DNA of 21,114 bases from Methylococcaceae bacterium. Its GTDB lineage: Bacteria; Pseudomonadota; Gammaproteobacteria; Methylococcales; Methylomonadaceae. Every line of letters begins with the position of its first letter. The stretch's first letter is position 1. The position numbers and the translations under genes were made by a program. The stretch covers positions 1-21,114 of the forward strand of contig CANNLO010000047.1 of NCBI GenBank assembly GCA_947505055.1, read 5' to 3'. Below the pieces are notes generated by a model. It was not told the origin of the DNA and ran no database searches. It saw only the letters and a program-made list of their open reading frames with translations. Of this stretch, positions 1 to 7,062 are shown piece after piece.

Positions 1-2
1 AT

Positions 3-1709
3 GACTCTCGAGTCGGACACGAACTAAAATCTGGCTACGTGGCTTCAGTTAACGCTTATATCGATATGTTGGTTTTATCTGAAAGAACAAAGGCGGATAG
101 ACGATCTCATTTGAATAAATGGAAAAGCATTGCTGATGCAATTGAAAGCAAAGCACGAGGCGTGGCTAAGCCACTTAAGAGCTTCAACGTTGCACTGAGG
201 GACTCATTGGTAGCCAGTAATATGAGCAAAGCTGCTTTTATTACCAATACCGGTGTATCAAAATCAGTTTTGGCCAAATGGTTGAGTGGCGCACAGCCTA
301 ACCAACGTACCATTACGGCAATTCACCGCGCTGAAAACGAGTTGGGGTTAAGTCGGGGAGAACTCACGAATCTTATTCGGGCAGATAACAAAGCTTTTAA
401 ATCCGACTTTGTTGGGGAGATTGGCTACAGAACTAGATTAGCAGAAGCTATAAAAAGTCCTTATAAGCTTCGGCCTGAAGAAGTTTCTGCGGAGCTGTTA
501 AAAGAGTGGAAGGATTTTTTTCGCTACAAAACAGCAGTGATAGTTAGTCTAAAAAGAACAGAAAAAGGTGTATGGAGGCTCAAGCCGATTGAAAAATGCG
601 CCAAAACTGTAGGAGAAGCCTGTATTAATAACTTAACTTCTCCATCTGGATTAATTATGTGGCGGAATATCCTGAATTTTCTTGGATTCTTACGGTTACC
701 CATTGACCAAGAAGGTTACGGCTTAGCTTTGCATGATGTGCAAACCATTGCGTGGTTCGCTCACCCTGATGCTATTAATGCTTATTTAGAGTTCATAAAA
801 AGTAGGTCTGGCGGAATTAGTCACGGTACCCATAAACGCATCTGCGCAGAGACAATTTGTATTTTAAATTATGAGAGTGGCTATTTGGGTCAGCAGCCTG
901 AATTTATTAAAAAGTTAAAAGTATCTTCAATCCCAGACGGCATGGACTGGAGAATGATGTGCGAAAAAACATCGGAAGTAGCAAAAGTATGGAAGAATCA
1001 ATCAAAGGACAAAAGCCGCTCAACCGAAGAGCCTATTGCTGCTTTGCTAGCGCTACCCTACGCCTTGGATCCTATCTTTAAAGCTATAAAGCAATTGGAT
1101 GCCCAAGCTGCAGGGATGCCTTCTGGAGGGATGGTGCAGGCTAGACTTAAAAGAGATGCTCTGTTGTTAGCGTTCTTGGTGTCAAATCCACTGAGGGTAC
1201 TTAATTTTAAAATAATGACCTGGTTGCCAGACAATACCGGAAATCTTTATAAGGATGGCAATACAAGCTGGCGACTTAGATTTGATGCAACTGACATTAA
1301 GACCGACAAGCCATACAATGTAAAGATTGCCAGTTGGTTAGTTAATCGCCTTGAAGCTTATATCGAAGAATATAGGAACACTCTACTTGAGTCTCGCCAC
1401 AGTAATTATTTGTTTGTCTCGAGCCAAGTGTCTAAAGCAGTAAAGTGGGAATCGCTAGATAGGCATATTCAAAAACTCACAAAAAACCTTGTCCCAGAAT
1501 CGCCAGGCTTTGGCGCACATGCCTTTCGTCACTTAGTTGCTACTGACTGGCTAACAAAGAATCCCAACGACTTCTTAACTGTAGCAGAACTGCTTAACGA
1601 CCGTATTGAGACGGTTATTGCGCATTACGCACACCTCAAGAAAGACCAGTCTTTTGATCGCTACGAAAATTACGTCTTAGGGGTGATGGGCGACAATATG
1701 AGTAAATAA
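3..1709 (+). CDS. Tyrosine site-specific recombinase (integrase), 5' end outside the window
   Basis: This is a tyrosine recombinase of the phage/island integrase class, which cuts and rejoins DNA at attachment sites. Numbered from the GTG at 39, the catalytic set is visible: box I Arg386 (N-P-L-R-V), box II H494-A-F-R497, and the likely nucleophile Tyr530 in A-H-Y-A-H. The position that is usually G-H/W before the Tyr reads L-L-N-D, so that residue is atypical. Residues about 62-112 look like a Cro/XRE helix-turn-helix (S-K-S-V-L-A-K-W-L-S-G), which is unusual at the front of an integrase. The frame stays open to the left edge and neither GTG39 nor ATG66 has a Shine-Dalgarno sequence, so the true start is probably outside the window. 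It is likely the mobility gene of the island. The family is clear; the exact subfamily is not. Confidence 0.88.
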   Translation, partial: DSRVGHELKSGYVASVNAYIDMLVLSERTKADRRSHLNKWKSIADAIESKARGVAKPLKSFNVALRDSLVASNMSKAAFITNTGVSKSVLAKWLSGAQPNQRTITAIHRAENELGLSRGELTNLIRADNKAFKSDFVGEIGYRTRLAEAIKSPYKLRPEEVSAELLKEWKDFFRYKTAVIVSLKRTEKGVWRLKPIEKCAKTVGEACINNLTSPSGLIMWRNILNFLGFLRLPIDQEGYGLALHDVQTIAWFAHPDAINAYLEFIKSRSGGISHGTHKRICAETICILNYESGYLGQQPEFIKKLKVSSIPDGMDWRMMCEKTSEVAKVWKNQSKDKSRSTEEPIAALLALPYALDPIFKAIKQLDAQAAGMPSGGMVQARLKRDALLLAFLVSNPLRVLNFKIMTWLPDNTGNLYKDGNTSWRLRFDATDIKTDKPYNVKIASWLVNRLEAYIEEYRNTLLESRHSNYLFVSSQVSKAVKWESLDRHIQKLTKNLVPESPGFGAHAFRHLVATDWLTKNPNDFLTVAELLNDRIETVIAHYAHLKKDQSFDRYENYVLGVMGDNMSK

Positions 1710-1757
1710 CTTAAGGAATCCACTGCTACATTTTCCGTAATAGCACAATCAATAGAG

Positions 1758-1809
1758 TCCTTGAATTGATATTCAATATATGCAAGTATTGAATATCGTA
1801 ATTGAAGGA
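1758..1809. repeat. Long imperfect inverted repeat downstream of the integrase gene
   Basis: The left arm at 1758-1777 pairs with the right arm at 1788-1809 around a 10-base centre. The inner ten pairs are perfect (GATATTCAAT against ATTGAATATC). The outer part has one mismatch and a two-base bulge, ending in TCCTT/AAGGA. No T-run follows, so it does not look like an intrinsic terminator. It could be an operator, a recombinase accessory site, or an RNA hairpin in the leader of the next gene. A short direct repeat (GCTAGTA at 1813-1819 and 1825-1831, 12 bases apart) follows immediately. Confidence 0.6.
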
Positions 1810-1847
1810 TATGCTAGTACTCAAGCTAGTAAATTTAAGGAGTTGTT

Positions 1848-2450
1848 ATGGCTATGCCATTAAGCCACATTGGGTCTTTTGAACGTTTTAGTGAAAAACT
1901 CTCTGGTCTTTGCCAAGAACATATTTCATCGAATAAAGCCAAGGGTTTTATTTTTATTTTTGAGAATCCTAAAACTCAAAAATTACGCAAAAGTGGTATT
2001 CATAATAGTGATAGAGCATGCGATGAACTTAACAAAATAGCAGGTTCAAAATTAACTATATTTTATCTTGATGGTAACTTAGGTACAAATAGTGAGTATG
2101 CATCTCGTGTTGATAATTTTAATCATGTATTTTTAGATAAACTTGGCTTTTCTGAAAAAATTGATTTGCCATGTTTGCTTTTCTTTAGAATTCACCAACA
2201 GGAGTTTTCCGACTTTGAAGCTCATACATTGCGCTGGGTTGAGATGGGTTTTGTTTTTAATGATATTAAAAATATTATTCAAGACTTGGCAGATAGAGTT
2301 GATTCTGAAGATATGGACAGTCCAGTACCCTTCGCTAGTAACACCAAGGTAAAAGTAATAAAAGGATTAAAACACATATCAATTGAGAGTCTAAAGATGA
2401 TAGTAACTGGGGTCTCGACTACGATCGTAGGTAATTTTTGGCCTTACTAG
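1848..2450 (+). CDS. Hypothetical protein, AT-rich orphan gene
   Basis: I do not recognise this 200-residue protein. The ATG at 1848 is preceded by a good ribosome binding site (AAGGAG at 1837-1842). The protein has no signal peptide and no clear membrane segment. It shows alternating hydrophobic strands (G-F-I-F-I-F, L-T-I-F-Y-L-D-G, P-C-L-L-F-F-R-I) that suggest an alpha/beta fold, and a more hydrophobic C-terminus (about residues 180-200). Its base composition is poorer in GC than its neighbours (a hand count of row 2101-2160 gives 15 of 60 bases), which fits separate acquisition. It lies between the integrase and the NUDIX gene and could be cargo of the same island. No function is assigned. 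Confidence 0.75.
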   Translation: MAMPLSHIGSFERFSEKLSGLCQEHISSNKAKGFIFIFENPKTQKLRKSGIHNSDRACDELNKIAGSKLTIFYLDGNLGTNSEYASRVDNFNHVFLDKLGFSEKIDLPCLLFFRIHQQEFSDFEAHTLRWVEMGFVFNDIKNIIQDLADRVDSEDMDSPVPFASNTKVKVIKGLKHISIESLKMIVTGVSTTIVGNFWPY

Positions 2451-2467
2451 TTTATTGCCTTAGGTTT

Positions 2468-2482
2468 CGACATGTTCTGTCG
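2468..2482. promoter_or_regulatory. Candidate operator, copy 1 (CGACA-N5-TGTCG)
   Basis: A perfect five-base inverted repeat with a five-base centre (CGACA-TGTTC-TGTCG) lies 46 bases upstream of the NUDIX start. The same arrangement recurs at 2966-2980 and, with one change, at 6229-6243, and each copy is in a non-coding stretch just upstream of a gene. It may be bound by the WYL regulator encoded at 5135, or by the related DNA-binding head of the TIR-STAND protein. The regulator assignment is inference. Confidence 0.5.
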
Positions 2483-2528
2483 CTCGTTTCTACTAGTATT
2501 CAAAAATCAGATTATTTAGGAAACTATA

Positions 2529-2951
2529 GTGAAAGAAATAAAAAAACTTTCAGCTGGAATCGTAGTTATCAGAAAAATTAATGTTGTTACTTGGCTCTAT
2601 TTAGTCTTGCGTTGCTATAGGAACTGGGATTTTCCAAAAGGATTGGTCGAAGATGGTGAGGATCCTTTTGAGACAGCTCGGCGTGAAACTTCAGAAGAAA
2701 CGTCAATCAACGATTTACAATTTAGCTGGGGACATAGTTTTACCGAAACTCAGCCTTATGCGGGTGGAAAAGTTGCGCGTTATTATTTGGCAACAACAGA
2801 TAAAGTCGAAGTGGTTTTTGGTATCAACCCAGAGATAGGTGGGCCAGAACACCATGAATATAGATGGGCATCCCTAAGCGATGCACAAGCACTTCTACCC
2901 GAAAGACTGATTCCAGTCTTAGTGTGGGTAAAAGCCAAACTAGACAACTAA
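2529..2951 (+). CDS. NUDIX hydrolase
   Basis: This 140-residue protein is a NUDIX hydrolase, a family that cleaves nucleoside diphosphates linked to another group and uses Mg2+ bound by the NUDIX helix. The box G-x5-E-x7-R-E-x2-E-E is complete near residues 38-60 (G-L-V-E-D-G-E, then R-R-E-T-S-E-E); only the usual late Gly is Ser. The preceding W-D-F-P-K-G is typical of members related to diadenosine polyphosphate hydrolases, but the substrate cannot be read from sequence. The start is GTG at 2529, after AGGAAA at 2518-2523. A candidate operator lies upstream at 2468-2482. In an island that also encodes TIR and SLOG domains, a role in removing a nucleotide signal is possible but unproven. Confidence 0.9.
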   Translation: MKEIKKLSAGIVVIRKINVVTWLYLVLRCYRNWDFPKGLVEDGEDPFETARRETSEETSINDLQFSWGHSFTETQPYAGGKVARYYLATTDKVEVVFGINPEIGGPEHHEYRWASLSDAQALLPERLIPVLVWVKAKLDN

Positions 2952-2964
2952 TCACTTCAGTTAT

Positions 2965-2992
2965 CCGACACAATCTGTCGCATTGATATGTT
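2965..2992 (+). promoter_or_regulatory. Candidate operator, copy 2, overlapping a possible promoter of the AAA-WYL operon
   Basis: CGACA-CAATC-TGTCG occupies 2966-2980. CCGACA at 2965-2970 could serve as a -35 element, with TATGTT at 2987-2992 as a -10 at 16-base spacing. If so, a protein bound to the palindrome would cover the promoter and repress it. The gene start is at 3022. The -10/-35 reading is tentative; the palindrome itself is exact. Confidence 0.5.
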
Positions 2993-3021
2993 AGCCTCTT
3001 ACTTCAATAGGAGAATGTCGA

Positions 3022-5115
3022 ATGCTTCAGTCATCCATGCACTTCAGCACAATTAATGGTTTTAATAAGCTCAGCAAGCTTTTCGCACTCCGCCTAATGG
3101 TTAACCTTGGCGTGTATAAAGAGTTCTTTTTGAAGAGCGCCTGTGCTGATGACGATTTCATCAGTTTACTAGGCGTTACTGCCGTTGGTAACGATGGTGA
3201 ATACAATCAGTCAGCAGCCATTAGAAATTTAAAGCGCGATTTACTCACATCGGAAAAAGCTAACATAGTTGTACCTGCTCATACTAGCCTAGTAAAAAAC
3301 TTAATCTGGCTTAAAGAGAAAATTGGGCTTAGTGACTTAGAGCAGCAATTGCTTTTATTCTTTATTGTAGAAAGACAAGACTTTAATTTACGTAAAGTTA
3401 CGATGAGCGTAGGTGAAATGAATACGATGCAAACTATTTGCATGATTGCCTGTGCTATTAATGCCAGTCCAGCCAAAGTGCGTCGCGCTTTAGAGCCAAG
3501 CGCTCGCTTAATTAAATCTGGCTTGGTCGATCTCAGCCACACCTATATTCAAATCTATCCTAAAAAAATCAGACTCCTTATTGGGTTATCTCATCAAATG
3601 GTCTTAAGGCAAGTTAACCCATTTAATCTTTTTACTGATAACTTTAAAATTACAAATTCTGGAAAACTAACACCAGATAACTTTCCTCATTTAGCACAAG
3701 AAATAGAGCATATAACAAGTTATTTGCGACAAGTGATGCTTAAAAAAGAGTCTGGGGTAAACATTTTGCTATATGGGGCACCAGGTGGCGGCAAGACAGA
3801 GTTCGTGCGCATGATTGCAAAGCAATTAAAAATGACGCTATTTGAAGTTGCCCAAGCGGCTCAGGATGATTCTCCTATTTCAGCCAATAAACGACTTCAG
3901 TCTTTTACCTTGTCACAAGAAATTTTGACACAAAAAGATAATACGCTATTGGTATTCGATGAAGTCGAAGAGGTCTTTAGCTCTGCTCCAAGCTTTGATG
4001 ATGGAGGAGAAGATTCAGGAAGCAGTTCTGGTAGAAGTAAGTGCTGGATGAATACACTGTTAGAACAGAATCCAGTTCCTGCTTTCTGGATAACCAACCA
4101 GGTAAGTAATATGGATGATGCCTATTTGAGACGATTTGATTATCATCTAGAGGTAAAGTCACCACCACGACTTGTACGATTAAAAATTGTTGAGCAATAC
4201 ACAAAGAGCTTACCGGTTACGCAGGCTTGGAAAAATTCTATTGCGGACAATGAGAATGTAATGCCGGCTGTCATTGAGCGCGCGCAAAAGGTAGTTAAAG
4301 CGATGCTATCTCAGCAGCCGTCTATGTCGGCTGAAAAGGCCATGACACAAATTATGGCTAACACTCTACAAGCTATGGGCAAGAATAATGTATTTCCAAT
4401 TACTGCTACGAATATAGACTATCGGCTAGAAGTTGTTAATGCAAATTGCAATTTACATGATTTAGCCAAGGGTCTTATGGAGAATCCTGAGGCGAGATTA
4501 TGCCTATATGGTCCGCCGGGAACTGGAAAGACGGCTTTTGCTCATCATCTAGCCCAGTTATTAGACAAACCACTTTTGACTAAGCGTGGTTCTGATATTG
4601 TCTCCCCTTATGTTGGCTTGACTGAGAGAAATATGGCTAAAATGTTTAAGAATGCTCAGGCAGAGGGCGCGGTACTTTTACTAGATGAAGCAGATAGTTT
4701 TTTACGTGATCGTACTGATGCACGAAATAGTTGGGAGGTTACTGCTGTTAATGAGATGTTGACCCAAATGGAATCTTATAATGGGATTTTTGTTGCATCA
4801 ACCAATCTTATTAACAATTTAGATAGCGCCTCTTTACGCCGTTTTGATCTTAAAATTGAATTCGGGTATATGAAGCCAGGTCAAGCGCACATCCTGCTAG
4901 CTGAATTAGCGAAGACATTATTAATTGACTTAACGGAAACCGAGTTAAATAGCCTTCGCCAACTTGATACCCTGACGCCAGGGGATTATGCCAATGTTGC
5001 AAGGCAAGCAAGATTATCAAAAATCCGAACTAGCCAAGAATTACTTAATCGATTAGAGAATGAATGTAAGGCAAAAGCCCCACATAAACTAGGCCCTATG
5101 GGTTTTGTTGCTTGA
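3022..5115 (+). CDS. Tandem AAA+ ATPase (two AAA modules)
   Basis: This 697-residue protein has two AAA+ ATPase modules. Module 1 has Walker A G252-A-P-G-G-G-K-T259 and Walker B L-L-V-F-D313-E. Module 2 has Walker A G497-P-P-G-T-G-K-T504 and Walker B L-L-L-D555-E-A-D. Each carries an L-R-R-F-D segment that may supply the arginine finger or a sensor residue. The first 240 residues are a helical region without a recognised domain. The double-ring layout resembles Cdc48/p97-type remodelling ATPases, but module 1 is divergent and has an acidic/Ser/Gly-rich insert after its Walker B. The start at 3022 follows TAGGAG at 3008-3013. The WYL regulator gene starts 19 bases after the stop, so the two are probably co-transcribed. 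No membrane segment is seen. Function within the island is unknown. Confidence 0.9.
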   Translation: MLQSSMHFSTINGFNKLSKLFALRLMVNLGVYKEFFLKSACADDDFISLLGVTAVGNDGEYNQSAAIRNLKRDLLTSEKANIVVPAHTSLVKNLIWLKEKIGLSDLEQQLLLFFIVERQDFNLRKVTMSVGEMNTMQTICMIACAINASPAKVRRALEPSARLIKSGLVDLSHTYIQIYPKKIRLLIGLSHQMVLRQVNPFNLFTDNFKITNSGKLTPDNFPHLAQEIEHITSYLRQVMLKKESGVNILLYGAPGGGKTEFVRMIAKQLKMTLFEVAQAAQDDSPISANKRLQSFTLSQEILTQKDNTLLVFDEVEEVFSSAPSFDDGGEDSGSSSGRSKCWMNTLLEQNPVPAFWITNQVSNMDDAYLRRFDYHLEVKSPPRLVRLKIVEQYTKSLPVTQAWKNSIADNENVMPAVIERAQKVVKAMLSQQPSMSAEKAMTQIMANTLQAMGKNNVFPITATNIDYRLEVVNANCNLHDLAKGLMENPEARLCLYGPPGTGKTAFAHHLAQLLDKPLLTKRGSDIVSPYVGLTERNMAKMFKNAQAEGAVLLLDEADSFLRDRTDARNSWEVTAVNEMLTQMESYNGIFVASTNLINNLDSASLRRFDLKIEFGYMKPGQAHILLAELAKTLLIDLTETELNSLRQLDTLTPGDYANVARQARLSKIRTSQELLNRLENECKAKAPHKLGPMGFVA

Positions 5116-5134
5116 TTGAGGCGTAAGGAAAAAT

Positions 5135-6178
5135 ATGTCAGAAGTTTTAATGCGTCAAATAGAGATGTTGCGGATGATTCCAAGACGTAGAAGCGTCACA
5201 ACTCAAAAACTCAAAGAGAAGCTTGATACACTGGGGTATTACGCCACTGAACGAACAATTCAGCGTGACCTAATTGAGATGTCACGTAAACTGCCTATAG
5301 TTTGCAAAGACGATGAAAAACCGTATCAATGGTCTTGGGCCATTCATGGTGAGTTATGGGATATTCCTCAAATGGATTTGGATGAATGCCTCCCTGCCAC
5401 GCTTCTAGAAATTGAGATGCTGTCATCCTTAGAGTCGACGATGGATAATAGATTCGCTGCAATTCACCCATATCTTGAGCGTTCATTTCTTTTCCTACTC
5501 AATAAAATTGGCAGTGCAAGCTTTAATCATTGGAAACGCAAAATTAGATGCATTGATACTCGGCAGATTGCTAAATCACATTTATTTGAGAAATCCGTGC
5601 TTGATTCTATTCACTTGGGAATCATTGAGAAAAAATATATTGAAATATCAACAAAGGATAATCCTGAGCTGAGTATTGAAATAGAAGTGCTAGCGTTACT
5701 GGCAATCGATACGGTTTATAAAATGATTTATAAGCGAAGTGGTAGTGGCCAAGTTGAATCACTTTCCGTAGCAAACCTGCTAAAGGCATCGTTATCTGAG
5801 ACAGTAATAACAGTACCTACTAATTTGGATTTGGATGACTATATAAATAAGCAGATTTATCGAGCAGATTCACCTAAAGAGAAATCAAAACTGATATTAC
5901 ATTTTTACAATTATGCCGGGGATTTTCTTAATGATTCAGCGCTTCTACAAGATAAAATTTATCCTGATCCCTATCATCAATTCCCCGACTTTCCCGTCAA
6001 GCAAAAAGTTGAAGATTTTGGTAATGGCGAACTTAGGGTCACTGCAACTAAGTATGTAACAAAAAAAACCATCCAATGGATTCTTGGTTTGGGGTCGGAT
6101 GTTTTAGTCATTGAGCCGGAATGGCTTAGAAATGAAATTAAAGCCTTAGTCACCAAAACAGCAAGTCACTACGCATAA
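5135..6178 (+). CDS. WYL-type transcriptional regulator (HTH + WYL-like + WCX)
   Basis: This is a 347-residue DNA-binding regulator. Residues 1-68 form a winged helix-turn-helix of the DeoR/YafY kind (T-E-R-T-I-Q-R-D-L). A WYL-like domain follows at about 140-235, with the signature reduced to V-Y-K in D-T-V-Y-K-M-I-Y. The C-terminus (about 250-347) matches the WCX extension (Q-W-I-L-G-L-G-S-D-V-L-V-I-E-P). WYL regulators are known to bind inverted repeats, sense nucleic acid or nucleotide ligands, and control defence loci such as BREX (BrxR) and CBASS (CapW). It lies 19 bases after the AAA gene, with AAGGA at 5125-5129. Its likely targets are the three palindromes at 2468, 2966 and 6229. Its DNA-binding head is copied at the start of the TIR-STAND protein at 7063. 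Confidence 0.88.
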   Translation: MSEVLMRQIEMLRMIPRRRSVTTQKLKEKLDTLGYYATERTIQRDLIEMSRKLPIVCKDDEKPYQWSWAIHGELWDIPQMDLDECLPATLLEIEMLSSLESTMDNRFAAIHPYLERSFLFLLNKIGSASFNHWKRKIRCIDTRQIAKSHLFEKSVLDSIHLGIIEKKYIEISTKDNPELSIEIEVLALLAIDTVYKMIYKRSGSGQVESLSVANLLKASLSETVITVPTNLDLDDYINKQIYRADSPKEKSKLILHFYNYAGDFLNDSALLQDKIYPDPYHQFPDFPVKQKVEDFGNGELRVTATKYVTKKTIQWILGLGSDVLVIEPEWLRNEIKALVTKTASHYA

Positions 6179-6227
6179 AAACATGAAGATAGATGAACGA
6201 TCCAAACTCAAGATAAACCAGAGGGGT

Positions 6228-6244
6228 GCGACAAGATCGGTCGC
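6228..6244. promoter_or_regulatory. Candidate operator, copy 3, upstream of the duplicated small genes
   Basis: GCGAC-N7-GTCGC is a perfect inverted repeat. Aligned to the other two copies it reads CGACA-AGATC-GGTCG, one base off the CGACA-N5-TGTCG pattern. In all three copies the centre ends in TC and the right arm is followed by C, so they share more than symmetry. The ATG at 6283 is 38 bases downstream. A -10 element such as TACAAT at 6255-6260 is possible but its spacing to a -35 is poor. Confidence 0.5.
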
Positions 6245-6282
6245 ATAATGCTTGTACAATTTTCTCATTGGAGGATTTAGTT

Positions 6283-6480
6283 ATGAGTTCAGCTAATAAA
6301 ATAAACGACCAAGAGTTGAAGGCGACTATTGATGCATTTAACGACACGGGTTATAGCAATGATAATTTATTTAAAATTATAAAAACTGCACATCTACCTG
6401 ACTCTGGGTGGACTACATTTACCCTTGAAGAAATGATTTTGTACAATACAACCATTGGAGGATTAAGCTATGACGATTGA
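6283..6480 (+). CDS. Small hypothetical protein, first of a tandem paralogous pair
   Basis: This is a 65-residue acidic, probably helical protein of unknown function. I chose ATG 6283 because GGAGG at 6270-6274 sits at good spacing and because the paralogue starts at the equivalent place. An earlier GTG at 6226 would translate through the operator. Residues 3-52 are 84% identical (42 of 50) to the protein encoded at 6470, including S-A-N-K-I and D-A-F-N-D-T-G-Y-S-N-D. Only the last 13 residues are unique, and these codons also carry the ribosome binding site of the next gene. It lies between the WYL regulator and the secreted Cys-repeat gene. No membrane segment or known domain is seen. Confidence 0.75.
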   Translation: MSSANKINDQELKATIDAFNDTGYSNDNLFKIIKTAHLPDSGWTTFTLEEMILYNTTIGGLSYDD

Positions 6481-6664
6481 TTCAGCTAATAAAATAAAAG
6501 ATCAGGAGCTAAAGGCTTCTATAGATGCTTTCAATGATACTGGTTATAGTAATGATGATTTATTCAAAATTATTAAAACTGCACAACTACCTGATTCTGC
6601 ATGGACTACCTATACGGCTGACGAAATGATTGCGCGAATTAATATAATCTGTGGCATAAAATAA
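6470..6664 (+). CDS. Small hypothetical protein, second of a tandem paralogous pair
   Basis: This is a 64-residue paralogue of the preceding gene. The ATG at 6470 lies inside the 3' end of the first gene (11 bases shared, different frame). It has its own GGAGG at 6457-6461, the same distance from the ATG as in the first copy, so the duplication included the ribosome binding site. The overlap suggests translational coupling and similar amounts of both proteins. The C-terminus (A-D-E-M-I-A-R-I-N-I-I-C-G-I-K) differs from the sister protein and is more hydrophobic. Synonymous differences are frequent, so the duplication is not recent. Function is unknown; a pair forming a heterodimer is possible. 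Confidence 0.75.
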   Translation: MTIDSANKIKDQELKASIDAFNDTGYSNDDLFKIIKTAQLPDSAWTTYTADEMIARINIICGIK

Positions 6665-6718
6665 TTAATTTTTTTGTATTTAGACAAGGTCGCTAATAAG
6701 AACTTTAGGTATATATCT

Positions 6719-6979
6719 ATGAAATACATTTTTGCTTTAATTTTATTAATGATGAATCAATCAGTTTTTGCGAATGCATCGAACTGCTATTCAATTCAAA
6801 ATCAAGATAACAAGAATTACTGTCTTGCTACAGCTAAAAACGAAAAATCCTACTGTTATTCAATTCGTGAAAACGACACAAAAAACATGTGTCTAGCGCA
6901 AGTGAGCAATCAAAAGAGTTATTGTTACAGCATCAGGTCTAGTGACTTAAAAAATCAATGTTTAGGGATGGTTAAGTAA
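6719..6979 (+). CDS. Small secreted protein with three Cys-containing repeats
   Basis: This 86-residue protein has a clear signal peptide (M-K-Y-I-F-A-L-I-L-L-M-M-N-Q-S-V-F-A, cleavage likely after residue 18 or 20). The mature part is three copies of a 23-residue unit: C-Y-S-I, then D-x-K-N-x-C-L, then N-x-K-S-Y. The six cysteines follow a regular pattern (C-x11-C within a unit, C-x10-C between units), which would suit disulfide bonds in the periplasm. I chose ATG 6719, which begins the signal peptide and has a weak AGG at 6707-6709. The frame is open upstream to a TTG at 6674, but that would spoil the signal peptide. The molecular function is not known. It is oddly placed among cytosolic defence-type genes. 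Confidence 0.8.
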   Translation: MKYIFALILLMMNQSVFANASNCYSIQNQDNKNYCLATAKNEKSYCYSIRENDTKNMCLAQVSNQKSYCYSIRSSDLKNQCLGMVK

Positions 6980-7062
6980 AAAATAACCTTTTAAGTAGTA
7001 TCTAAGGTAATGTCTTTAAGTCTGGATAGTTTAAATCAATGTTGTCGAAGTGAGGGGGAGTA

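Noticed and set aside
6226..6282. GTG 6226 as the start of the first small paralogue
   Set aside because: It runs through the palindrome and has no ribosome binding site; ATG 6283 has GGAGG and matches the start of the second copy.
6674..6718. TTG 6674 as the start of the Cys-repeat protein
   Set aside because: It would put 15 polar residues before an otherwise standard signal peptide.
6980..7062. ACCTT/AAGGT hairpin as a terminator before the TIR-STAND gene
   Set aside because: The stem is only five pairs, the loop is long and no T-run follows.
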